Under the pieces are notes generated by a model. It saw only the letters and a program-made list of their open reading frames with translations, made no database searches and was not told the origin of the DNA. The position numbers were made by a program, and so were the translations under genes. This document shows, piece after piece, positions 9,655 to 16,953 of a stretch of DNA of 64,000 bases (position 1 is its first letter; the number at the start of each line of letters is the position of its first letter). Source of the DNA: DATARH01 sp036008175 (lineage in GTDB: Bacteria; Pseudomonadota; Alphaproteobacteria; ATCC43930; CGMCC-115725); the NCBI GenBank assembly GCA_036008175.1, contig DASYOB010000114.1:62001-126000 (forward strand), in the 5' to 3' direction.

Positions 9655-11078
9655 CTCGGCAGCTCCCGCTCGCGCAGAAACTGGAAGAACTCGACGCCCT
9701 CGCGGACGCGACGCCGCATCATCTCGGGGCTGCGCAGCATCTCGCCGAGCAGTGAGGCAATCTTCCGGCGCCGGAAGTAGAAACGTCTATAGAAGGTCTC
9801 CACCGACTGAAAAATCTCGGTATGCGCCAGATGCGGGTAGTGCAGCGGCGCGATCTGCACCCCGCGCTCATCGACCAGTTCCGCATGATCGGTGTCGAGC
9901 CAGCCATTCTCGACCGCCTGGCGATGCAGATAGGTGCCGGGATAGGGCGCGGCGAGCGAGACCTGGATCGTGTGCGGGTTGATGTCCGCGGCGAACTGGA
10001 TCGTCTCCTCGATCGTCTCCTTGGTCTCGCCCGGCAGCCCGAGGATGAAGGTGCCGTGGATGGTGATGCCGAGTTCGTGGCAATCCTTGGTGAAGCGGCG
10101 GGCAACATCGACCCGCATGCCCTTCTTGATGTTGTAGAGGATCTGCTGGTTGCCGGTCTCGTAGCCAACCAGCAACAGGCGAAGCCCGTTATCACGCAAG
10201 ACTTCGAGCGTCGCGCGCGGCACGTTGGCCTTGGCGTTGCACGACCACGTGACGCCGAGCTTGCCCAGTTCCTTGGCGATCGCTTCGGCGCGCGGCAGAT
10301 TGTCGGTGAAGGTGTCGTCGTCGAAAAAGAACTCCTTGACTTGCGGGAAACAGCTCTTCGCGAGGCGAATTTCCTCGACCACGTGCTCGACGCTGCGCAC
10401 CCGGTAGCGGTGGCCGCCGACGGTTTGCGGCCATAGGCAGAAGGTGCAGCGCGATTTGCAGCCGCGCCCGGTGTAGAGCGACAGGTAGGGGTGCTTCAGG
10501 TAGCCGATGAAGTAGTCCTCGACCCTGAGGTCGCGCTTGTACACCTCGGTAACGAACGGCAGCTGGTCCATATCCTCCAGCACCGCTCGAGGCTGATTGT
10601 GGACCACGGCGCCGCCGACGCCGCGGTAGCTGAGCCCGTCGATATCGGAAAAGGCGCGACCCTCTGCGACCTCCCGAATCGTGAAATCGAATTCCTCGCG
10701 AGCGACAAAATCGATCGCGGTCGAGGCGGTCAGGCTGGGCTCGGGCTCGACCGCGACCTTGGCGCCGACCAGACCGATCTTGAGCTTGGGATTCGCATCC
10801 TTTAGCGCCTCGGCGACCTTGACATCGCTGGCAAAGGACGGGGTCGAGGTGTGCATCACCACTAGCTCGTAGTCGCGCGCCTCTGCCAGCACCGCATCGA
10901 GATGCCGTCGTGCCGGGGGGGCATCGATCAGCTTGCTGTCGGGTACCAGCGCCGCCGGCTGCGCCAGCCAGGTCGGAAACCAGAACGAGCGGATCTCCCG
11001 CTTCGCCTGGTAACGCGAGCCTGCGCCGCCGTCGAAACCGTCGAACGACGGCGGCTGCAGGAACAGGGTTTTCATCAT
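9651..11078 (-). CDS. hpnJ: HpnJ, radical SAM enzyme of hopanoid cyclitol-ether synthesis
   Basis: B12-binding-type radical SAM protein of 475 residues, in the branch that makes the cyclitol ether of bacteriohopanetetrol. The N-terminal half resembles a cobalamin-binding fold; the radical SAM cluster motif is GRGCKSRCTFCLW (Cys at about 206, 210 and 213). The start ATGATG at 11078 overlaps the hpnI stop (ATGA), and its own stop overlaps the proposed CTG start of hpnK, so hpnI-hpnJ-hpnK look translationally coupled. Longer N-terminal extensions into hpnI are rejected because of this overlap and because the family starts MKTLFLQPPSFDGFDGG. Confidence 0.95.
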   Translation of the reverse strand: MMKTLFLQPPSFDGFDGGAGSRYQAKREIRSFWFPTWLAQPAALVPDSKLIDAPPARRHLDAVLAEARDYELVVMHTSTPSFASDVKVAEALKDANPKLKIGLVGAKVAVEPEPSLTASTAIDFVAREEFDFTIREVAEGRAFSDIDGLSYRGVGGAVVHNQPRAVLEDMDQLPFVTEVYKRDLRVEDYFIGYLKHPYLSLYTGRGCKSRCTFCLWPQTVGGHRYRVRSVEHVVEEIRLAKSCFPQVKEFFFDDDTFTDNLPRAEAIAKELGKLGVTWSCNAKANVPRATLEVLRDNGLRLLLVGYETGNQQILYNIKKGMRVDVARRFTKDCHELGITIHGTFILGLPGETKETIEETIQFAADINPHTIQVSLAAPYPGTYLHRQAVENGWLDTDHAELVDERGVQIAPLHYPHLAHTEIFQSVETFYRRFYFRRRKIASLLGEMLRSPEMMRRRVREGVEFFQFLRERELPS

Positions 11079-12211
11079 ACCGGCTTGTCTCCCCCGACGG
11101 TAAGCCGCCCCCCCGGCTCGACCCGGAACAGCTGATCCCGCCACAATACGCTGCGTCCGCAGAAACTACCCAGAAACACGGCGAAGGACAAAGCATCACG
11201 CAACGGCAGCAGCCAAAACCCCGCGGTCGGCAGCCCGAGCCGGCGCGCGATGAGGCCGGTCGACGCCCAGCGCAGGAGCAGCGATACCGCCACGCCCGTG
11301 CAGGCGGCCGGGGAGAAGCCGCTCGCGATCGCGGCCAGCGCGGCGATCGCCACCGTATGGGTCACCACCGAGCCGGCGAAGCCAACAGGCGCCATCGCCC
11401 GCGAGGTGCGCGCCCAGCGCAGCTCATGGCGCCAAAGGCTCGCGAAATCCGGCTCGGTCACGCGGTTTTCGACGATATAGGGCGACAGTACGGTCGCCAG
11501 CCCAAGCCCGCGCACCGCCGCGCCCATCCGGTGGTCGTCGGCCAATTCGTTGCGGACCCGGGCGAAGCCCCCGGTTCGCTCCAAGACCTCGCGCCGCAAC
11601 GCGATCGTCGCGCCGAAGCAGCCGCCGCCGACCCCGATCGCCTCCGCCAACACGGCGCTCGGCAGGAAGCTGAAGTTGATGTGCATCGCCCCGAGCTGAG
11701 ACCACAATCCGCCGGTCGACGCCGCCTTGTACAGGCAGGTCACCAGGCCGATTCGCGGATCATGCAACGGTGCGGTGACCGCACCGAGATATTCCCGATC
11801 GACGCGCATGTCGCTGTCGGCGAGAACGAGGATGTCGTGCCTGGCCGTCGGCAGCATGTTTTCGAGGTTCGCCACCTTCAAATTGCTGCCGGCCACCCGC
11901 GGATCGACGACCAGCGAAATGTCGCAATCCGGCCGATTCTCGAGCAGCGTTTGGGCAACGAGCAACGCCCTGTCGTTCCGGTCGCGGACGCCAAGCACGA
12001 TCTGCGATTCGGGGTAGTCCTGATCGACAAACGAGCACAGGTTGTCGTAGAGGCCCGGCTCCGCCCCGTGCAGCGGTTTCAGCACCGTCACCGGCGGTTG
12101 CACGGCCGGAATCGCCACCTCCCGCCGCGCGAAGCGCAACCCCGCTAAGGTCGTACCAAGCAGATAGGCCCAGACGGCGAGCAGCACGAGCGCGAGGGCG
12201 AGCGAGGTCAT
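11075..12211 (-). CDS. hpnI: HpnI, hopanoid-associated family 2/21 glycosyltransferase
   Basis: Membrane-associated glycosyltransferase of 378 residues, like ceramide glucosyltransferases; HpnI attaches an N-acetyl sugar to bacteriohopanetetrol. An N-terminal membrane helix (SLALALVLLAVWAYLLGTTL) precedes the catalytic domain with PPVTVLKPLHG, the DSD of LVLADSDMRVD, NELADDHRMG and RHELRWARTSRAM, the (Q/R)xxRW-type motif. C-terminal hydrophobic helices follow. It is the first gene of the hpnI-hpnJ-hpnK unit. A 13-bp palindrome sits over its Shine-Dalgarno region. A paralogue of the same fold lies at 49985. Confidence 0.93.
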   Translation of the reverse strand: MTSLALALVLLAVWAYLLGTTLAGLRFARREVAIPAVQPPVTVLKPLHGAEPGLYDNLCSFVDQDYPESQIVLGVRDRNDRALLVAQTLLENRPDCDISLVVDPRVAGSNLKVANLENMLPTARHDILVLADSDMRVDREYLGAVTAPLHDPRIGLVTCLYKAASTGGLWSQLGAMHINFSFLPSAVLAEAIGVGGGCFGATIALRREVLERTGGFARVRNELADDHRMGAAVRGLGLATVLSPYIVENRVTEPDFASLWRHELRWARTSRAMAPVGFAGSVVTHTVAIAALAAIASGFSPAACTGVAVSLLLRWASTGLIARRLGLPTAGFWLLPLRDALSFAVFLGSFCGRSVLWRDQLFRVEPGGRLTVGGDKPV

Positions 12212-12218
12212 TGTGTCG

Positions 12219-12231
12219 CGACCTTAGGTCG
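12219..12231. promoter_or_regulatory. Palindrome over the hpnI ribosome-binding region
   Basis: CGACC-TTA-GGTCG is a perfect inverted repeat 8 bases upstream of the hpnI ATG. It contains the AAGGT that would act as Shine-Dalgarno, so it could be an operator or an RNA hairpin limiting translation. The palindrome is seen; the role is inferred. Confidence 0.35.
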
Positions 12232-12334
12232 AGCGTGATTTGCCGTTGCGTTCACCATCGAGATTATCGACCATAAGCTGCTTGCTGGGAAATCGAGCCC
12301 GGCGGGCAGCTCACCCGATCGTCCGGACCAGTTC

Positions 12335-13159
12335 GTGAGAATTGCCGGTTTCTCCCGCGGATTCGCCGCCAGCCTCCTCGTTGTGCTTACGCTCGCCGGC
12401 TGCGCCACGCCACCGGCCGACCCCGCCGAACGCGTTGCGTTCGAGCAGAACAACGATCCGCTCGAGCCGCTGAACCGCAAGATTCTCGATTTCAACCAGT
12501 TCCTCGATCTTATCCTGCTCAGGCCGGTCGCGAAGGTCTATATCGCGATCGTGCCGGAAGAAGGGCGCGACGCACTGAAACGCGCCCTCGACAACATGAA
12601 GGAGCCGGTCGTCGTCATCAACAACGTGCTGCAGGCCGAGCCGAACCGCGCCGCGATCTCCGTCGGCAGGTTCACCGTCAATACCACCGTGGGCTTGGCT
12701 GGACTGCTCGATGTCGCGCAGAAATGGGGGCTCGAAAAGCAGACAGGCGATTTCGGCCAGACACTGTTCGTGTGGGGATTGCCGGAAGGGCCTTATCTGG
12801 TTCTGCCGGTTCTCGGGCCCTCCAACCCGCGCGACGCGGTCGGGATGGGGATCGACGCCTATACCGACCCGTTCAGTTTTCTGGCGACCGCAAAGGACCT
12901 GGACGAGATCGAGATCACCCGGTTCGTTCTCGACGGGGTCGACCGGCGAGCGCGGGTCATGGACGTTCTCGATGACCTCGAGAAGAACTCGCTGGATTTC
13001 TACGCGCAGCTGCGCAGCCTCTCCCAGCAGCACCGCGCCGCCGAGCTGCGCCACGGCGCCGCTGCGGAACCCGGCACAAATTTCTACGAAGACCCGAGCA
13101 AGGCAACTCCGACCCAGGCGGACGTAGCTCCTCCGCCTCCCGCGTCACCCCGTCCGTAG
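12335..13159 (+). CDS. mlaA: MlaA/VacJ-family outer-membrane lipoprotein
   Basis: Outer-membrane lipoprotein of the Mla lipid-trafficking system, 274 residues, starting GTG. A signal peptide ends in the lipobox LTLAGC with Cys23. The family core starts NDPLEPLNRKILDFNQFLD and continues PEEGRDALKRALDNMKEPVV, GLLDVAQKWGLEKQTGDFGQ and VLGPSNPRDAVGMG. The C-terminus is Pro-rich (VAPPPPASPRP), overlapping the convergent hpnM by 15 bp. Being next to hpnM (MlaC-type) inside the hopanoid locus suggests a role in moving hopanoids or phospholipids between membranes, which is inference. Confidence 0.9.
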   Translation: MRIAGFSRGFAASLLVVLTLAGCATPPADPAERVAFEQNNDPLEPLNRKILDFNQFLDLILLRPVAKVYIAIVPEEGRDALKRALDNMKEPVVVINNVLQAEPNRAAISVGRFTVNTTVGLAGLLDVAQKWGLEKQTGDFGQTLFVWGLPEGPYLVLPVLGPSNPRDAVGMGIDAYTDPFSFLATAKDLDEIEITRFVLDGVDRRARVMDVLDDLEKNSLDFYAQLRSLSQQHRAAELRHGAAAEPGTNFYEDPSKATPTQADVAPPPPASPRP

Positions 13160-13768
13160 CGCGGCAGTGCGCTGCTCGATCATCCGGACGAGGCCGTCGG
13201 CTCCGGCCCGCTGCAACACCGCTGCGAATTCCGACCGGCGCGTCGCCAGCTCACTGACCGTACCGCTCAGATAGACGTCGATAATCTTCCACCCACCGGT
13301 CGTGTCTTGATGCAGCAGGTAGTTCAGCACCACCTGTTCTCCGTTCGACTTCACGAGCCGGCTGCTGACGACGACCCCGTTGGCATTGGCGACCGCCCGG
13401 GGCTCGACCTCGAAGCGCTCACCGCCGAAATCGTCGAAGCGGTTGGCGTATATCGAGACGGTGTAGCGGGAGAACGCGGCGGTCAGGCGCTGCTGGAGCT
13501 CGGCGGCGATCTGGACCCAGCTGGGCCCGATTGCAATCCGCGTCATCAGCGGCAGGTCGAAGGCGCGGCCGATTGACGGTGCGAGCCGGTTGTAGCGCTC
13601 GTCGAAGGAGAGCCGCTTGGCCTCCTTCATGACCGCGAGCAGCTCGTCGTAGAAACGCTGGACCAGGACCGACGGCGCACCCTCCGGGTCCGCGGCGGCG
13701 GCGGCAGGTAGTCGCATCAGCGGCGAGAGCGCCCCGGACAGGAGCAAAAGCCGTCGAAAGGGCGACAT
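13145..13768 (-). CDS. hpnM: HpnM, MlaC/Ttg2D-like periplasmic lipid-binding protein
   Basis: Periplasmic lipid carrier of the MlaC/Ttg2D family, 207 residues, labelled HpnM when found in hopanoid loci. An N-terminal signal sequence (MSPFRRLLLLSGALSPLM, cleavage near PAAAAA-DPE) is followed by the family pattern VLVQRFYDELLAVMKEAK, RIAIGPSWVQIAAELQQRLT and GWKIIDVYLSGTVSELATRRSEFAAVLQ. It is convergent with mlaA and its 3' end overlaps that gene by 15 bp. Its start is separated from divergent ispH by about 217 bp. Confidence 0.88.
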   Translation of the reverse strand: MSPFRRLLLLSGALSPLMRLPAAAAADPEGAPSVLVQRFYDELLAVMKEAKRLSFDERYNRLAPSIGRAFDLPLMTRIAIGPSWVQIAAELQQRLTAAFSRYTVSIYANRFDDFGGERFEVEPRAVANANGVVVSSRLVKSNGEQVVLNYLLHQDTTGGWKIIDVYLSGTVSELATRRSEFAAVLQRAGADGLVRMIEQRTAALRTG

Positions 13769-13985
13769 TGGCGAGCCGTCAAAGCCGTTGCGGAAGCGTT
13801 AGTCATAACAAACCGGCGCAATCCGCATAGGCGGAAAATGGTATAGCCTGCCGGACTCCTGGGCGCGTGCGGCGATGCGCCCCGGCATTGCGCGTGATGC
13901 GCGAATTGTGGCAGGGATAGGCAACAAGTGGTCGCCGGCAGCGTTACCTGCCAACGGAGCTGTTTTGACGAGGCAAAGAGACGGG

Positions 13986-14927
13986 ATGATGCGAGTCGTG
14001 CTGGCCCAGCCCCGTGGATTTTGCGCGGGGGTCGAACGGGCGATCGAGATCGTCGAGCGCGCCCTCGAGAAATACGGGCCGCCCATCTATGTGCGGCATG
14101 AGATCGTCCACAACCGCCACGTCGTCGAGCGGTTGCATGCCAAGGGCGCTGTTTTCGTGGACGAGATCGACGAGGTCCCGCCGGGCGCGGTGACGATCTT
14201 CAGCGCGCACGGGGTGGCGCGCGAGATAGAGCGGCGGGCGGGCGAGCGCGGCCTGCCGGTGATCGATGCCACCTGCCCGCTTGTCTCGAAGGTGCATATC
14301 GAGGGCCAGCGTTATGCCAATCAGGGACGCGAGATCATCCTGATCGGCCATGCCGGCCATCCGGAGATCGAGGGCACGATGGGGCGCATCACCGGCCGCG
14401 TGCACCTGATCTCCCGCCCGGAAGAGGTGGCCGCGTTGTCGGTAGCGGATCCCGACAAGCTCGCCTTTATCACCCAGACGACCCTCAGCGTCGACGATAC
14501 CCGGGCGGTCATCGAGGCATTGAAGGCACGGTTTCCCTCGATTGTCGGGCCCGACACCAAGGACATCTGCTACGCCACGCAAAACCGTCAGCGCGCGGCT
14601 CGGGAGCTGGCGAAAATCGTCGATGTCGTTCTGGTGGTGGGCGCACCCAACAGCTCGAATTCCAACCGCTTGCGGGAAATCGCCGCGGAATCCGGGGTGC
14701 CGAGCTACCTGATCGAGGACGCGCGGGCGCTCGACCCGCGTTGGCTTGAAGGGGCGACATCGGTCGGGATTACCGCGGGCGCGTCGGCACCGGACGAATT
14801 GGTCGAATTGCTGATCGAGAGGCTGCGCGACTTGGACGAGATAGAGGTCGCCGTATTGCCCGGCGTTACCGAGAACGTGCGCTTCCGCATGCCCTCGCAG
14901 CTAACCGACAGCGCGCTCAGCGGCTGA
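13986..14927 (+). CDS. ispH: IspH/LytB, 4-hydroxy-3-methylbut-2-enyl diphosphate reductase
   Basis: Last enzyme of the MEP isoprenoid pathway, giving IPP and DMAPP with a 4Fe-4S cluster. The 313-residue protein has the three cluster Cys in RGFCAGVERA, DATCPLVSKVH and DICYATQNRQ, plus conserved HEIVHN, FSAHGV and ITAGASAPDE. The ATGATG at 13986 matches family starts (MRVVLAQPRGFCAGVE); the extra in-frame codons upstream are not family-like. It is followed after 26 bp by hpnH, so precursor supply for hopanoids and adenosylhopane synthesis are probably cotranscribed. Confidence 0.96.
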   Translation: MMRVVLAQPRGFCAGVERAIEIVERALEKYGPPIYVRHEIVHNRHVVERLHAKGAVFVDEIDEVPPGAVTIFSAHGVAREIERRAGERGLPVIDATCPLVSKVHIEGQRYANQGREIILIGHAGHPEIEGTMGRITGRVHLISRPEEVAALSVADPDKLAFITQTTLSVDDTRAVIEALKARFPSIVGPDTKDICYATQNRQRAARELAKIVDVVLVVGAPNSSNSNRLREIAAESGVPSYLIEDARALDPRWLEGATSVGITAGASAPDELVELLIERLRDLDEIEVAVLPGVTENVRFRMPSQLTDSALSG

Positions 14928-14953
14928 CCCATCGATTTTGACGAGGACCGCAC

Positions 14954-16105
14954 GTGGCCATATCGCTGCAACAGAAGATTCGCGTCGGCGCTTACATTGT
15001 CGGGCGGCACCTGCGCGGGGTCCGCCGCTACCCACTTGTGTTGATGCTGGAACCACTGTTTCGCTGCAACCTTGCTTGCGCCGGATGCGGCAAGATCGAT
15101 TATCCCGATCCGATCCTCAACCAGCGCCTGAGCGTCAAGGATTGCCTCGAGGCGGTCGATGAATGCGGTGCCCCGGTCATCGTCGTCGCCGGCGGCGAAC
15201 CGCTGCTCCACCGAGAGATCAACGAGATCGTCGAGGGCATCATCGCCCGGAGGAAATTCGTCTATCTCTGCACCAACGCCCTGCTCCTCGAGAAGAAGAT
15301 AGATCAGTTCCGGCCGAGCCCGTTTTTCGCCTGGACAGTCCATCTCGATGGCGATCAGGAAGACCACGACCGATCGGTCTGCCAGGACGGTGTTTACGAC
15401 CGCGCGGTGGCGGCGATGCGGCTCGCCAAGTCACGCGGCTTCCGGGTGAACATCAACGCGACCCTGTTCGATACCGCCGATCCCGAGCGGATGGCACGGT
15501 TCTTCGATGACGTCACCGAGATGGGGATCGACGGCATTACCGTCTCACCCGGCTACGCCTATGAGCGGGCACCCGACCAGGAGCATTTCCTCAATCGTCG
15601 GCGTACCAAGGAGCTGTTCCGGGAGATTTTCAAGCGCGACCGCAAGCGTCACTGGTCATTCAACCAGTCGAGCCTCTTCCTCGATTTCCTCGCCGGCAAT
15701 CAGACCTACCACTGCACGCCCTGGGGCAACCCGACGCGCAACTATTTCGGCTGGCAGCGGCCCTGCTACCTGCTCGGCGAAGGTTATGCCAAGACCTTCA
15801 AGGAATTGATGGAGGAGACCGACTGGGACTCTTACGGCACCGGCAATTACGAGAAATGCGCCGACTGCATGGTGCATAGCGGCTACGAAGCAACCGCAGT
15901 CGTCGATTCGGTGCACCATCCGCTGAAGGCGGCGCTGGCGAGTCTACGCGGGCCTCGCACCCAGGGGCCAATGGCACCGGACATACCGCTCGATCGGCAG
16001 CGCCCCGCCCGATATGTCTTCTCCCGCCACGTGGAGGACGCGATGGCGGAACTGGAGCTAGAGGGTGTGAAACGCGAGCCGAAGCGCGCGGGCGGGGCCT
16101 GCTAA
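14954..16105 (+). CDS. hpnH: HpnH, adenosylhopane synthase (radical SAM)
   Basis: Radical SAM enzyme of 383 residues that joins a 5'-deoxyadenosyl group to diploptene, the first step of extended hopanoid side chains. The cluster motif is CNLACAGC (Cys38, 42 and 45), preceded by VLMLEPLFR. Other family stretches are VAGGEPLLH and WTVHLDGDQEDHD. Additional Cys occur near the C-terminus (CADCMVHSGYE). The start is GTG with GAGG about 6 bases upstream. The last 48 bp overlap the 3' end of the convergent hpnG, so the two successive pathway enzymes interlock tail to tail. Confidence 0.95.
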   Translation: MAISLQQKIRVGAYIVGRHLRGVRRYPLVLMLEPLFRCNLACAGCGKIDYPDPILNQRLSVKDCLEAVDECGAPVIVVAGGEPLLHREINEIVEGIIARRKFVYLCTNALLLEKKIDQFRPSPFFAWTVHLDGDQEDHDRSVCQDGVYDRAVAAMRLAKSRGFRVNINATLFDTADPERMARFFDDVTEMGIDGITVSPGYAYERAPDQEHFLNRRRTKELFREIFKRDRKRHWSFNQSSLFLDFLAGNQTYHCTPWGNPTRNYFGWQRPCYLLGEGYAKTFKELMEETDWDSYGTGNYEKCADCMVHSGYEATAVVDSVHHPLKAALASLRGPRTQGPMAPDIPLDRQRPARYVFSRHVEDAMAELELEGVKREPKRAGGAC

Positions 16106-16732
16106 CGCAGTTAGCGCCTGCCGGGTCTCGCGGGCGAGACCGAACAGGGCGGTGATCTGGCGCGGCCGCCGCATCACCTCGGCAACCACACGGCTGAAGG
16201 ACGGCGTCCCGTCCTGCGCGAGCGGTATAAGAGCGGCGGGCGGCAACTCACGGCGCGCCGGATCGGCAATCGTGCGCAAGACCAGGAAGGGGATCCCGGC
16301 CGCCTCTGCGGCACGCGCGACGATCGCGCTCTCCAGATCGACCGCGAGGGCGCCCGTATCGCGCCAGGCGCGCGCCTTATCGTCCTCGGTGGCGAGAATG
16401 TCGCGTGAGCCGAGCACCGGCCCGTCGACCGCGCCAATTTGCTTCGCTAGGCTGGCTACCGAGCGGAGAAAGGCGCCTCCCGGCCGCCAGTGACGATCAT
16501 CGCCAATGACCTCCGCCGAGAGAATGACATCGCCTGGCTTCAGCTGTGGCGCCAAGCCGCCAGCCACGCCGAAGCTGACCAGACACTTGGCCTCTTGCGC
16601 GGCGTCTTCGACGAGTGCCGTAGTCCGTCGGAGGTCGCCGCCGCCGACGATCACCTGGAATCCGGCCGCTCGCGCCACCCTTGCCTCGGCCGCGAGGCCA
16701 GAGGTGCAGAGCACCGGAATCAATGTTCGCAT
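16058..16732 (-). CDS. hpnG: HpnG, adenosylhopane nucleosidase/phosphorylase
   Basis: Nucleoside-phosphorylase-superfamily enzyme that removes adenine from adenosylhopane to give (phospho)ribosylhopane. The ATG at 16732 with AAGGGGGG upstream gives 224 residues; a longer start adds 20 low-complexity residues and is rejected. Family features include LVSFGVAGGLAPQLKPGD, the purine/ribose-binding AVDLESAIVARAAEAAG and FLVLRTIADPA. It lies 221 bp beyond the P450 stop, past a good terminator, so it probably has its own promoter. Its 3' end overlaps hpnH by 48 bp. Confidence 0.9.
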   Translation of the reverse strand: MRTLIPVLCTSGLAAEARVARAAGFQVIVGGGDLRRTTALVEDAAQEAKCLVSFGVAGGLAPQLKPGDVILSAEVIGDDRHWRPGGAFLRSVASLAKQIGAVDGPVLGSRDILATEDDKARAWRDTGALAVDLESAIVARAAEAAGIPFLVLRTIADPARRELPPAALIPLAQDGTPSFSRVVAEVMRRPRQITALFGLARETRQALTALAGPARALRLAFHTL

Positions 16733-16917
16733 ACGCAGCCCCCCTTCGCTGCGAGAATCGGGTTGGATGGTCGGGGTCCCCCCATCGCCCATTCCCTGCC
16801 CACGCCCCCAAGCGCGCGGGCACGGAGAGCTCAGCCCGGTTCGCTCATACCACAGCAGCGCACCGCTACCGGGTAGCGCGCAGCATCCCTACCGCGACCG
16901 AGAGCCGATTGGCTAGC

Positions 16918-16943
16918 AAAAAAGGCGCGCAACGCACCGCGCC
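16918..16943 (-). terminator. Rho-independent terminator after the P450 gene
   Basis: On the minus strand GGCGCG, an 8-base loop, CGCGCC and then six T follow the P450 stop by about 10 bases. This marks the end of the hpnA-to-P450 transcript and separates it from hpnG. Confidence 0.75.
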
Positions 16944-16953
16944 AGGGAAGTTT

